A DNA stretch of 64,000 nucleotides from Streptomyces bacillaris. Lineage in GTDB: Bacteria > Actinomycetota > Actinomycetes > Streptomycetales > Streptomycetaceae. Below the pieces are notes generated by a model. The model did no database searches, had not been told where the DNA came from, and saw only the letters and a program-made list of their open reading frames with translations. A program made the translations under genes and the position numbers. The DNA lies in contig NZ_CP029378.1 of assembly GCF_003268675.1 (NCBI RefSeq), positions 3,348,001-3,412,000 of the forward strand, given 5' to 3'. Below are positions 16,669 through 25,091 of this stretch, in pieces. Numbering within the stretch: position 1 is the stretch's first letter; every line of letters starts with the position of its first letter.

Positions 16669-17103
16669 TCATCGCTTCTCGTCCGCCTTGCCGGTGACGC
16701 GGACACCCTTGAAGGACTTCTCGACCGCCGCCTCCGCCTCCCCCATCTCCTTGGCGACCGTCAGCAGGGCCCCTTCAAGGTGCTCGCACTCGTCCCGTAC
16801 CGACCGGAGGCGGTCCTCCCAGGACGTCAGCACACTCTTGAGGGCGGTCACGGAGCTGAGGCCGACGGTTCCCGCCTCGACGCCTTCATGGCCGCGCCGG
16901 AGAGTCGACCGGCTCGTCTCCGTCCTGGTGCGCAGGTCACCGGCGGTGCCGGAGGCGCTGGTCCAAGGCCCCTTGCTGTGCTTGAGGTTCCCGGTTCCGG
17001 CCGCCCCGGGCCCGGGGGCGGAGGCCGCCGCCGAGGCGACCCTCATCGCGGTCCCCTCGCCGGTCAGCCCGAACATTTCCTGCCAGCGCTCCGAATGCGA
17101 CAC
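16669..17103 (-). CDS. Small helical protein, first gene of DUF1023 operon
   Basis: A 144-residue protein with no signal peptide. Its C-terminal part is a long amphipathic helix pair (ALKSVLTSWEDRLRSVRDEC, then LEGALLTVAKEMGEAEAAVE), similar in character to WXG100-like or Esx-type partners, but the WXG motif itself is missing. The GTG at 17103 has GGGGGAG upstream; the frame opens to 17424 without support. It starts the three-gene unit with the DUF1023 hydrolase and the lipoprotein. Export through a type VII-like route is only a guess. Confidence 0.65.
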   Translation of the reverse strand: MSHSERWQEMFGLTGEGTAMRVASAAASAPGPGAAGTGNLKHSKGPWTSASGTAGDLRTRTETSRSTLRRGHEGVEAGTVGLSSVTALKSVLTSWEDRLRSVRDECEHLEGALLTVAKEMGEAEAAVEKSFKGVRVTGKADEKR

Positions 17104-17334
17104 GACTCCCCCTGCCCCTCTGCGTTCCGCTTCCGCGCCCCGAGAGATTAACGCAGGGCACGCACAGGTACGCGATCGAGAACGAGTTTCGGACAGGAGA
17201 ACGGCTGGACAACCGTGCTGGTCGAGCGGAGACGCTTGCTTTCGCGCACGACCGGTGAGGACACCTGGCGGGGAGGCTAGGCTCTGGAGTGACTTGGCTG
17301 GAGTGACCTGGAGACAGGTACGAAGGGAGTCACG

Positions 17335-17868
17335 ATGATCACCTGGCGCAGGCTCGCCGAGGACGACTTCCCCTTGCTGATCTCGTGGCTGGAGCAGCCG
17401 CACGTCGCCCGGTGGTGGAACCACGAAACGTCACCGGAGGCGGTGGAGCGGGACTTCGGGCCGGCCGTCCGGCGCGAGGAGCCTGCGGAGGTGCTGCTCG
17501 CCCACCTGGATGGCACCCCGGTCGGCCTGTTGCAGTACTGCCGGTTGGCCGACTACCCGGAGTACGTGGCGGAGCTGGCCCCCTTGATCGAGGTCCCTGC
17601 CGAGGCCCTGACCATCGACTATCTGATCGGTGATCCGCAGCTGGTGGGCCAGGGACTCGGCCCGCGCATGATCCGGTCGGCCCTCAGGTCGATCTGGCAC
17701 AACCACCCCCGGGCCACCTGCGTCCTCGTGCCCGTGGTGGCGGCCAACCGGGCGTCCTGGCGGGCGCTGGAGAAGGCCGGGCTGCTGCGGATCGCCTCGG
17801 GCGACCTGGAACCGGACAACCCCGTCGACGACCCGGCCCACCACCTCTACCGGATCGACCGGCCCTGA
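17335..17868 (+). CDS. GNAT acetyltransferase, AAC(6')-like
   Basis: A 177-residue GNAT-fold N-acetyltransferase. The start ITWRRLAEDDFPLLISWLEQ and HVARWWN, then TIDYLIGDPQLVGQGLGPRM (the acetyl-CoA-binding strand and loop, residues 91-110), and the later NRASWRALEKAGL resemble aminoglycoside 6'-N-acetyltransferase and siderophore acetyltransferase relatives. Resistance activity cannot be claimed from sequence. A GGGAG ribosome site precedes ATG 17335, and TAGGCT at about 17278 is a possible -10 box. Confidence 0.8.
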   Translation: MITWRRLAEDDFPLLISWLEQPHVARWWNHETSPEAVERDFGPAVRREEPAEVLLAHLDGTPVGLLQYCRLADYPEYVAELAPLIEVPAEALTIDYLIGDPQLVGQGLGPRMIRSALRSIWHNHPRATCVLVPVVAANRASWRALEKAGLLRIASGDLEPDNPVDDPAHHLYRIDRP

Positions 17869-17931
17869 CGTACGGGGGGGGCGGGCCCGCCGGACCTCAG
17901 CCGCGTCGCCCCGTACATCACCCGCGCCCCG

Positions 17932-18130
17932 ACACTGTGCAGCAGTTCCCCGGACTCCGGCCGAGGACGCCCGTCGAGCGGGGGTGGCGTTCGTCCTGCA
18001 CCACGTCTTCCGCCACCCCTTCGCCGAGATCGCCGGCGTCCTCGGCCGGATCCCTGCGGCCTGCAAGCAGCTTGCCGCCTCCGCCCGGCGGCAGGTGCGG
18101 GGCCCACATCTGGGTGGTCCGCAACCCGGA
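17932..18130 (+). pseudogene. Remnant of ECF sigma factor (SigJ-like) region 4
   Basis: A decayed fragment of an ECF sigma factor. In one frame it reads TPVERG; after a shift near 17982 the other frame reads VAFVLHHVFRHPFAEIAGVL and then GRIPAACKQLAASARRQV. This is the sigma-4 helix-turn-helix pattern seen in SigJ-type factors (xVERxAFVLHDVFxxPFxEIAxxLG...PAACRQLAxRARRxV). Region 2 and a start are missing, so it is a remnant. SigJ-type factors carry a C-terminal SnoaL-like domain, and the next gene on the other strand encodes a SnoaL-like protein, though it is too distinct to be called the lost half. Confidence 0.65.
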
Positions 18131-18211
18131 GAAGCTACGGCCGTGGCCGCGGGACGGATGACGCGGCCCACCCGGCTCAGGGGCCCAGGGGGCTCAGAGG
18201 ACCCGGAGGGC

Positions 18212-18538
18212 TCAGGCGGGTGCCTGGCCCGTCTCGAAGCGGCTGATGCGGTCGCCGGTGACCGTGAAGACCCAGCGCGTCCGCATCGTGCCCCAGGTGT
18301 CGTTCGTGTAGTCGACGACGAGCGTGCGGCCGTCGTCCGAGGCATCGACGACCTTCATGCGGCCGTTCGCCTTCGGGGAGAAGATCTCCTTCTCCGTCCA
18401 GGCCGCCAGATCCCGTTCGCTGCCGTCGTCGGACATCGTGGCGTCCTCGGTGAGGACGGCGGTGAAGGCGGTCTCGTCGCCCGCGTTGACGGCGGCGACG
18501 AACTTCTCCACCACCGGGTCGCTGATCGATGTGGTCAT
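18212..18538 (-). CDS. SnoaL/NTF2-like protein
   Basis: A 108-residue protein with the NTF2-like (SnoaL) fold: VEKFVAAVNAGDETAFTAVL, then TEDATMSDDG, AAWTEKEIF, and the strand WVFTVTGDRISRFETGQAPA. Such small domains bind hydrophobic ligands or act as isomerase/cyclase-like enzymes; the role here is unknown. GGAGGAG lies ten bases before ATG 18538. It is a single gene between the sigma remnant and the LAXTG protein. Confidence 0.8.
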   Translation of the reverse strand: MTTSISDPVVEKFVAAVNAGDETAFTAVLTEDATMSDDGSERDLAAWTEKEIFSPKANGRMKVVDASDDGRTLVVDYTNDTWGTMRTRWVFTVTGDRISRFETGQAPA

Positions 18539-18790
18539 GGTGCTGCGCTCCTCCTCTGCCCGGCCGGGGACGGGCGTCCCCGGGGATCCGTTCCGAGTCT
18601 CTGTCGGCCGACCCGCCACCGCATGTCGGGCGACGGCCGGTCCTCCGGGCCCAGCCAGCCGCCGGACCCTGTCGGCCGGGGGCCGCCCCGGCCCAGGGGC
18701 TGCATGCCCTCCGCGGGTGCAGGCGCGGAGGCGGTGCTGCCCGAGCTGGGCCGGGACGGGGTATGGGGGGAAGGGGCGGCGGGCGAGGGG

Positions 18791-19828
18791 TCACCTATGG
18801 GCGCGCCGCCTCCTGGCCTGGCGTCCGGCGACGGCGAGACCGGCTCCCAGGACGATCAGCGTCCCGCCTGCGCCGAGCGCCCACTTCGTCGCGGCGTTGC
18901 TCCCCGTATGGGCGAGCCCTCCACCCTCGGCACCGCCCTCCGCACCGGACACCGCCGCCTGACCGGCACCGCCGGAGAGCGCGGAGTCGCTCCCCGTGGA
19001 CTCCGGGGCGGGCAGGGGGTGTGCGGAGGGAGCGGGGCCGGGGGTGGCGGAGGGGCCGGAGCCGGGGTCCGTGGACGGGTCGGGGCCGACGGAGGGATCA
19101 GGGTCCGTGGACGGGTCGGGATCAGGGCCGGGCTCCGTGGACGGCCCCGGATCGGCGGACGGGTCGGGCCCAGGACCGGTGGACGGATCCGGATCGGGGC
19201 CGGGCTCCGCGGACGGCTCGGGCTCGGTGGACGGCTCCGGGCTCGGGGCATCGCGGTGGACGAGCTGCGCGGCCACCCAGTAGTCCTCGTCTCCGGTGGC
19301 ATGGTGCTCGTCGGGCTGGGGGCCGAGGTACAGCTCGACCGACGGGGCGTCGGCGGAGAACTTCATTCTCAGCCGAATGGTGGTCTTCCCCGGCGGCAAC
19401 ACCATGGGGCGAACGGGGAGTTCCACATCCACGTCCTGCGGCCCCATGTCCACCAGCTTCGCATCGACCCATGAACCGCCGGACCGGGCCTGAACGTTCA
19501 TGTGCGACGGATGAAGGGCCGGACCGGGAAAGAGGGTGATCACCTGCATGTCCGAGGCGAAGTCGGAGATCTCTCCCTGCGAGATGTTGTCCAGCACCAG
19601 GTCGAACTCCTCCCAGGCACCGCCCGCCACGAACGTCCCGGGCACCCCTTTGAGCCTGGTCACCAGACCGTTCTCGACCGAGGACGGGCCGTCGCCCCGT
19701 ACCGCGCCCACCTCGCGGGCGGGGAGGACCCGCGCGCTTCCTGTCACGGCCAGGGCAGGCGCGCCTGCCAGGAGTGCCGAGGCGGCCACCGATGCGGCGG
19801 CCAGCAGCGCGATGTGTCGACGTTTCAT
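18791..19828 (-). CDS. LAXTG cell-wall anchored surface protein
   Basis: A 345-residue exported protein. It has a Sec signal peptide (MKRRHIALLAAASVAASALL, cleavage near PALAV), a folded domain of about 150 residues with beta-rich segments (WEEFDLVLDNISQGEI, LPPGKTTIRLRMKFSADAP), and a roughly 80-residue Pro/Asp/Ser/Glu/Gly spacer made of (P/D)PST-like units. It ends with the sorting signal LAHTG, a hydrophobic segment and RRRRAHR. LAXTG is the signal used by class E sortases of Streptomyces, so the protein should be covalently linked to peptidoglycan. Function of the head domain is unknown. Confidence 0.85.
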   Translation of the reverse strand: MKRRHIALLAAASVAASALLAGAPALAVTGSARVLPAREVGAVRGDGPSSVENGLVTRLKGVPGTFVAGGAWEEFDLVLDNISQGEISDFASDMQVITLFPGPALHPSHMNVQARSGGSWVDAKLVDMGPQDVDVELPVRPMVLPPGKTTIRLRMKFSADAPSVELYLGPQPDEHHATGDEDYWVAAQLVHRDAPSPEPSTEPEPSAEPGPDPDPSTGPGPDPSADPGPSTEPGPDPDPSTDPDPSVGPDPSTDPGSGPSATPGPAPSAHPLPAPESTGSDSALSGGAGQAAVSGAEGGAEGGGLAHTGSNAATKWALGAGGTLIVLGAGLAVAGRQARRRRAHR

Positions 19829-19956
19829 GGAGCTACCGATTCCTTCGAGGGGCGAGAGATCACCAGCCTCCCGGCCCTCCGACGGTCCCGATAGCCACCT
19901 TCTTCTTATCGACCCATAAAGGGAACTTCTGGGCTCAGCACGTCACATACCGCACG

Positions 19957-20853
19957 TCACATACCGCCCCCACCCAGAAGCTCCCCCGCCCGGCTGAGGA
20001 ACACATCCCGGTCCCGGCAGGTCGTGTGCGCGGGCCACAGGGCGTGGACCGGTACGTGGACCGGCGGGTCCAGGTCGATGACGTGGGCCGCGCCGCCCGC
20101 CGCCGGGCCCGCGGGGGTGGTCACGAAGGCGATGCGGCCGGTCGCGCTGACGGCGGTGACGGGCGGGGTGCCCTGCACGGGGTTGCGCCGGGTGTCGGGC
20201 TCCACGCCCGCCTGGCGGCACAGGCCGATCAGGAGGTCCGTGTACGCGGACGAGCCGGACTCGCCCCACACCGTCAGCGGCTCCCCGTTCAGGTCCGCCA
20301 GGGCCACAGTCGGGCGGGTGGCGAGCCGGTGGCCGGCGGGGACGGCGACCCGGAGGCGGTGTTCGGCGATCCGGGCGCGGGTGAGGCCCGGGTCGGCGGG
20401 CATGGACCGGCTGAGCCCCAGGTCGCAGGCGCCGGTGAGGAGTTGGTCGCGCAACTCGTCGGGGAAGAGCTGGCGTACGTGGGCCTGTATGCCCTGCTCC
20501 TCCGTACGGGCCCGGGTCAGCAGGTCCACCACCTCCTCCGCCGTGACCGCCGGAGTGTGCCCGATCCGCAGGTGCCCGGCCTGGCCCCGGCCGATACGCC
20601 GGGTGCGCTCCAGGGCGGCGTGGGCCTGGGCCTGGAGCGCGCGGGCGTCGTCGATGAGGGCCTGGCCGGCGGGGGTGGGAGCGACGTGCTGGTGGCCCCG
20701 GACCAGGAGCTGGACCCCGACGTACCGCTCAAGGGTGCGGATCGAGGTGCTCAGCGCCTGCTGGCTGAGGTGCAGCCGTTCGGCCGCCCGGGTGAACCCG
20801 CCCTCCTCGGCCACGGCGACGAGGTGTTCCAGCTTGTGCAGGTCCAGGGTCAC
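19957..20853 (-). CDS. LysR-family regulator
   Basis: A 298-residue LysR-type regulator. The N-terminal winged helix is typical: LDLHKLEHLVAVAEEGGFTR, AAERLHLSQQALSTSIRTLE and YVGVQLLVRG. The effector domain follows from about residue 90 (HLRIGHTPAVTAEEV). GGAGG lies six bases before the GTG at 20853. It lies just downstream of an SDR gene on the same strand (31 bp), so they are probably one operon. The co-inducer is not known. Confidence 0.85.
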   Translation of the reverse strand: MTLDLHKLEHLVAVAEEGGFTRAAERLHLSQQALSTSIRTLERYVGVQLLVRGHQHVAPTPAGQALIDDARALQAQAHAALERTRRIGRGQAGHLRIGHTPAVTAEEVVDLLTRARTEEQGIQAHVRQLFPDELRDQLLTGACDLGLSRSMPADPGLTRARIAEHRLRVAVPAGHRLATRPTVALADLNGEPLTVWGESGSSAYTDLLIGLCRQAGVEPDTRRNPVQGTPPVTAVSATGRIAFVTTPAGPAAGGAAHVIDLDPPVHVPVHALWPAHTTCRDRDVFLSRAGELLGGGGM

Positions 20854-20884
20854 GCGTTCCTCCCGTACGCCTGGTCGGCCGGGG

Positions 20885-21643
20885 TCAGCGGACCGTGTAG
20901 CCGCCGTTGGCGAAGATGGTCTGCCCGGTGATCCAACCGCCCTCGGTGACCAGGAACTTCACCAGCGGCGCGATGTCCTCGATCTCCGTCAGCCGGCCGC
21001 CCATGGCCTGCGACTTGTGGAACTCCACGCGCTCCGGCGTCTCCTGGGGGTAGAAGAACGGCGTGTCCATCGGCCCCGGGGCCACATTGTTCACCGCGAT
21101 CCCGCGCGGGGCGAACTCCTTGGCCGCCGCCCGGGTGAAGTGCTCCAGCGGGGCCTTGGCGCCCGCGTAGGTGGCGTACCCGTCGGTGAAGGCGGCGAGC
21201 AGGGAGGTCACGAGGCTGACGATCCGCCCGCCGTCGTTGAGCCGGGCACCGGCCTCCTGGAGGAAGAAGTACGCCGCCTTGGAGTTGATCGCGAACATGC
21301 GGTCGTACTCCTCCTCGGACGTCTCCGCGATCGGCTTGCGGAGGACCATCCCGGTGGTGTTCACAGCCACGTCCACCCCACCGAAGGCGTCCAGCGCCTG
21401 GTCGAAGAGGCTGCGTACGCCCTCGACCCGGGTCAGGTCCTCCCGTACGACGAGGGCCTGGGCACCCGCGCCCCGTACCGCCTCCGCCGTCTTCTCGGCG
21501 TCGGCGGCGGTGTTCTCCCCGTGGTAGTGCACGACGACGTTGGCCCCGGCCTCGGCCAGGCTCCGGCTGATGAGTCCGCCGAGGTTCTTGGCCCCTCCGG
21601 CGACGACCGCGGTCTTGCCCTTCAGCAGCTGCTGCTCGCTCAT
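20885..21643 (-). CDS. Short-chain dehydrogenase/reductase
   Basis: A 252-residue classical SDR. It has the NAD(P)-binding segment KTAVVAGGAKNLGGLISRSL (GxxxxxG type), then VNTTGMVL for the NxAG region, and the active-site YATYAGAKAPLEHF with the YxxxK pair, followed by VNNVAPGPMDTPFF. It acts as a cytosolic oxidoreductase on an unknown carbonyl or alcohol substrate. It is transcribed with the LysR gene downstream. The promoter region contains two GTCGATATGC direct repeats. Confidence 0.85.
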   Translation of the reverse strand: MSEQQLLKGKTAVVAGGAKNLGGLISRSLAEAGANVVVHYHGENTAADAEKTAEAVRGAGAQALVVREDLTRVEGVRSLFDQALDAFGGVDVAVNTTGMVLRKPIAETSEEEYDRMFAINSKAAYFFLQEAGARLNDGGRIVSLVTSLLAAFTDGYATYAGAKAPLEHFTRAAAKEFAPRGIAVNNVAPGPMDTPFFYPQETPERVEFHKSQAMGGRLTEIEDIAPLVKFLVTEGGWITGQTIFANGGYTVR

Positions 21644-21682
21644 GGTGACGGTCCTCTCTCCGGCCGCATACGCCGACAGTCA

Positions 21683-21711
21683 GTCGATATGCCGACATGC
21701 GGTCGATATGC
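21683..21711. promoter_or_regulatory. Direct repeats in SDR promoter region
   Basis: GTCGATATGC occurs at 21683-21692 and at 21702-21711, 19 bp apart start to start. The ten bases after the first copy also read CGACATGCGG, and GCATACGCCGAC precedes both, so the region is a cluster of related ATGCSG half-sites. It lies 40-70 bp upstream of the minus-strand SDR start and is probably a regulator-binding region; the linked LysR protein is a candidate. Confidence 0.45.
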
Positions 21712-21891
21712 GGCGTTGGTCTGCGTTCGTTGCAGTTTCCGTCGTCCACGCTAGGAGCGCCTGCGGGCCACGGGGAAACACAAAGATCGGGTCGACCCAC
21801 CAGGAAGATGGGTCGCCGCAGGTCAGCGGGGGTGTGGCGGCCTGACGGGAAAGCGATTGACGCATCCGTACGGGCCCCGAAGGATGACCGC

Positions 21892-22749
21892 GTGACGACC
21901 GAAGAACAGCCTCCGACCGCACCGCCCCCGGCCCCGACCTCGGCCTCAGCCCCGGCCCAGGTCCAGGTCCAGGTCCAGGACTCGCAGTCTCCCCGCCCCG
22001 TCGCCCTCATCACCGGCGTCGGGCGCTCCATCGGGATCGGCGCGGGCATCGCCCGGCAGCTCGCGGCCTCCGGGTGGGACGTCGCCTTCACCTACTGGAC
22101 GCCGTACGACCTGCGCATGGAGTGGGGCGCCGAGGACGGGGCCGCCGCGTCCATCGCGGAGGAGCTGGCGGGTGCCGGAGCCCGTACGGCGGCGATCGAG
22201 GCGGACCTCACCGACCCCGACACCCCCGCCCGCGTCTTCGACGAGGCGGAGCAGCGCCTCGGCCCGGTCACCGCGCTGGTCCTCTCGCACGCGGAGTCGG
22301 TGGACTCGGGGCTGCTGGACACCACCGTGGAGGCGTTCGACCGGCACTTCGCCGTGAACGCGCGGGCCAGTTGGCTGCTCATCCGCGAGTACGGGCTCCG
22401 CTTCCGCGGCGAACCGGACGCGGCCGCGGGCCGTGTCGTCGCGCTCACCAGCGACCACACCGTCGGCAACCTGCCCTACGGCGCGAGCAAGGGCGCCCTG
22501 GACCGCATCACCCTGGCCGCCGCGCACGAGCTGGCCCACCTCGGGGTGACCGCCAACGTCGTCAACCCCGGCCCTGTGGACACGGGTTGGATGAACGACG
22601 AGCTGCGCCGGGCCCTGGCCCAAGGCACCCCTCTCGGCCGTCTCGGCACCCCGCAGGACACCGCGCATCTGGTGGATTTCCTGTGTTCGCCCCAAGGCCA
22701 GTGGGTCAACGGGCAGTTGCTGAAGAGCAACGGCGGCGCGGCTTCCTGA
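21892..22749 (+). CDS. SDR-family oxidoreductase
   Basis: A 285-residue SDR protein divergent from the one at 20885. After a 35-residue Pro/Ala/Gln leader that includes a VQVQVQ stretch from a CCAGGT repeat, it has PVALITGVGRSIGIGAGIAR as the cofactor loop, VLSHAESVDSG in place of NNAG, NARASWLLIREYG, and LPYGASKGALDRITLAAAHE with the YxxxK catalytic pair, then TANVVNPGPVDTGWM. The Ser before the Tyr (ALTSDH) is in the usual place. Substrate unknown. AAGGA precedes the GTG at 21892. Confidence 0.85.
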   Translation: MTTEEQPPTAPPPAPTSASAPAQVQVQVQDSQSPRPVALITGVGRSIGIGAGIARQLAASGWDVAFTYWTPYDLRMEWGAEDGAAASIAEELAGAGARTAAIEADLTDPDTPARVFDEAEQRLGPVTALVLSHAESVDSGLLDTTVEAFDRHFAVNARASWLLIREYGLRFRGEPDAAAGRVVALTSDHTVGNLPYGASKGALDRITLAAAHELAHLGVTANVVNPGPVDTGWMNDELRRALAQGTPLGRLGTPQDTAHLVDFLCSPQGQWVNGQLLKSNGGAAS

Positions 22750-22850
22750 GACCCGCGCGAAATCCCCTCCTGGTGAGCGCTGCGGAGAGCTGTGCAGGGC
22801 TGACGGAGCGTCTACTGTTTGCCTGGTCCATGTAGTGCACAGGGGGTCGC

Positions 22851-24941
22851 ATGCAAGGCAAAGACAGGGCCGGGGCCGACGATGTCCAGGGCGGTGGCGC
22901 AGGCGGCTGGGGCAGCGGCGGTCACGGGGGCCGCGGCTCAGGGCCCGGCCCCGAGGACTCCGTATCCGCCCAGCAGTGGCCCCCCACACCCCCGCGCGGC
23001 GCTTCCCCGCACGCTGCCGCCCACCCGACCCCGCGCCTGGTGATCGACGGCCGCTACGAGCTGCTGGAGCCGATCGGCAGCGGCGGCATGGGCGAGGTGT
23101 GGAAGGCCCACGACCGGCGGCTGCGGCGCTTCGTCGCCGTGAAGGGGCTGCTCGACCGGAACGCGATGACGCCCGGCACCCAGGCGGCCGCGATGCGGCG
23201 GGCACGCCGGGAGGCGGAGGCGATCGCCAAGATCGAGCACCAGAACGTGGTGACGGTCCACGACCAGGTCGAGACCGACAACCAGGTCTGGATCGTGATG
23301 AAGCTCCTCGAAGCCCGTTCCCTGGCCGACCTGTTGCGCGCCGAGCGGGTGCTCGCCGTACCGAGGGCGGCGGACATCGGCCTCCAGATCCTGCAGGGCC
23401 TGCGGGCGGTGCACGCGGCGTCGGTCGTCCACCGGGATGTGAAGCCGGGCAACGTGCTGGTCCACGACAACGGCCGGGCGGTCCTGGTGGACTTCGGGAT
23501 CGCGACGTTCGAGGGCGCCACGCAGGTGACCCGGTCCGGCAGCGTGATCGGCACGCCCCCGTATCTGGCGCCCGAACTCTTCGCCCCCGGCTCCCCCGGC
23601 CCCACCCCCGCCTCCGACCTGTGGGCACTCGGCATCACCCTGTACGAGATGGTCGAGGGCCGGGTCCCCTTCGCCGGGGGCGAGGTGTGGGAGGTCCAGG
23701 AGAACATCCGGCACTCCCCCGACCCTGCCATCCGGTACGCGGGTCCGCTCGCCCCCGTGATCCAGGGCCTCCTCTTCCCCGACCCGGACGACCGCCTGGA
23801 CGCGGCGACGGCGGAGGCGATGCTGCGGGAGGCGCTGGGCGACCCTCCGGCCCCGCACACCCCCGGGCCCGGCGCGGCCACCCCCCCGCCGACGGCCCCT
23901 TCGGAACCCGCGCCCGACCCCGTACGCGCCCCCGCGCCCGCCCCCGTACCGGAGCCCCTGGGGCCGCCCGTCCCGGCGGCCGCCCACCGCAAGCGCCCCC
24001 GCCCCTGGCTGAGGGCGGCGACGGCGGTGGTGTGCGTGGCCCTGCTGGGGACGGCGGGGTGGCTGGTGGCGCAGGGCATCGGCGACGACGAGAAGACCGG
24101 CACGGGCAGCGGCAGCACCACGGCCGGCTCCGGCGGCAGCGCCGCGCCGGAGCCGTGGAAGAAGGCGAACCCCAAGCTGAAGATCGGCGTCAAGGACGAC
24201 CAGCCGGGCCTGAGCAAGTACGACAAGAAGACGGAAACGTACACCGGCTACGACATCGACCTGGCCTACGCGATCGCCGCGCACATGGGGTACAGCCGGG
24301 ACGAGGTCGCCTTCACCACGGTCGCGACCGACTACCGGAGCACCGCTCTCAAAGCGAAGCAGGTGGACCTGGTCATCGCCTCGTACAGCATCACCGACGA
24401 CCGCAAGTCCGCCTCGCCCGGCGGCTACAGCGTCGACTTCGCGGGCCCCTACTACGAGGCGAGCCGGAGCTTCCTGGTCCGCGAGAAGTCGAGCAAGTAC
24501 ACGATCAGGGACTCCAGCGACCTGCGCCGCCTGGGCGTCGAGGTGTGTACGGCACGGGACTCCACGTACGAGAAGGAGCTGCCCAAACGCGGCTTCACGA
24601 TGACGGAGTCCCAGCCCAACACGTACCAGGACTGCCTGGACCAACTCCTCGACGTGCGCTCGGACGTCTACGCGGTCGCCTCGGACGACATCGTCCTGGC
24701 GGGCTACGAGAAGGCGAACCCGGGGAAGGTCCGGCGGCTGGAGAACATCCAGGGCGCGGAGGGCTACGGCGTGGCGATGCGCCCCAAGTCCCCGGTCCTG
24801 AAGGGCGAGGTGTGCGCGGCGCTGCGCACGATCCTGGGCGGCCGGACCTGGGACGAGATGTACGAGAAGAACCTCTCCGCCCTCCTGGACCACAAGCCCC
24901 CACCGGGCCGCCCGGACCTGACGGAGTGCGAGGGCCACTGA
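22851..24941 (+). CDS. Receptor Ser/Thr kinase with extracellular solute-binding domain
   Basis: A 696-residue membrane kinase. After a Gly-rich 60-residue leader, the Hanks-type kinase starts RYELLEPIGSGGMGEVWKAH with ATP-binding Lys near residue 98, HRDVKPGN with catalytic Asp near 196, and DFG near 214. An Ala/Pro linker and one membrane segment (TAVVCVALLGTAGWLVAQGI, about 388-408) follow. The outer part (about 440-680) is a type 3 periplasmic solute-binding domain: KLKIGVKDDQPG, GYDIDLAYAIAAHMGY, VDLVIASYSITDDR, FAGPYYEASRSFLV. This layout couples an extracellular amino-acid-like ligand to cytoplasmic phosphorylation. A CAGGGGG ribosome site precedes ATG 22851. Substrates are unknown. 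Confidence 0.9.
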   Translation: MQGKDRAGADDVQGGGAGGWGSGGHGGRGSGPGPEDSVSAQQWPPTPPRGASPHAAAHPTPRLVIDGRYELLEPIGSGGMGEVWKAHDRRLRRFVAVKGLLDRNAMTPGTQAAAMRRARREAEAIAKIEHQNVVTVHDQVETDNQVWIVMKLLEARSLADLLRAERVLAVPRAADIGLQILQGLRAVHAASVVHRDVKPGNVLVHDNGRAVLVDFGIATFEGATQVTRSGSVIGTPPYLAPELFAPGSPGPTPASDLWALGITLYEMVEGRVPFAGGEVWEVQENIRHSPDPAIRYAGPLAPVIQGLLFPDPDDRLDAATAEAMLREALGDPPAPHTPGPGAATPPPTAPSEPAPDPVRAPAPAPVPEPLGPPVPAAAHRKRPRPWLRAATAVVCVALLGTAGWLVAQGIGDDEKTGTGSGSTTAGSGGSAAPEPWKKANPKLKIGVKDDQPGLSKYDKKTETYTGYDIDLAYAIAAHMGYSRDEVAFTTVATDYRSTALKAKQVDLVIASYSITDDRKSASPGGYSVDFAGPYYEASRSFLVREKSSKYTIRDSSDLRRLGVEVCTARDSTYEKELPKRGFTMTESQPNTYQDCLDQLLDVRSDVYAVASDDIVLAGYEKANPGKVRRLENIQGAEGYGVAMRPKSPVLKGEVCAALRTILGGRTWDEMYEKNLSALLDHKPPPGRPDLTECEGH

Positions 24942-25091
24942 GCGGCGGCGGTTGTACGGGGCGGGCCCGGCTTCACCGCTACCGGGCAGCCGCCCCACCC
25001 TCACCGCTCCCTTGCGGGGCCAGGCCGGGCCGGACTTTCGGAACCAGTGGCCACGGGACCGCCTCCACGGCCCCGGGCGGCCGGCCCACCC

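Noticed and set aside
17335..17868. Aminoglycoside resistance gene
   Set aside because: The similarity to AAC(6') proteins is only at the level of the GNAT subgroup; substrate specificity cannot be read from the sequence.
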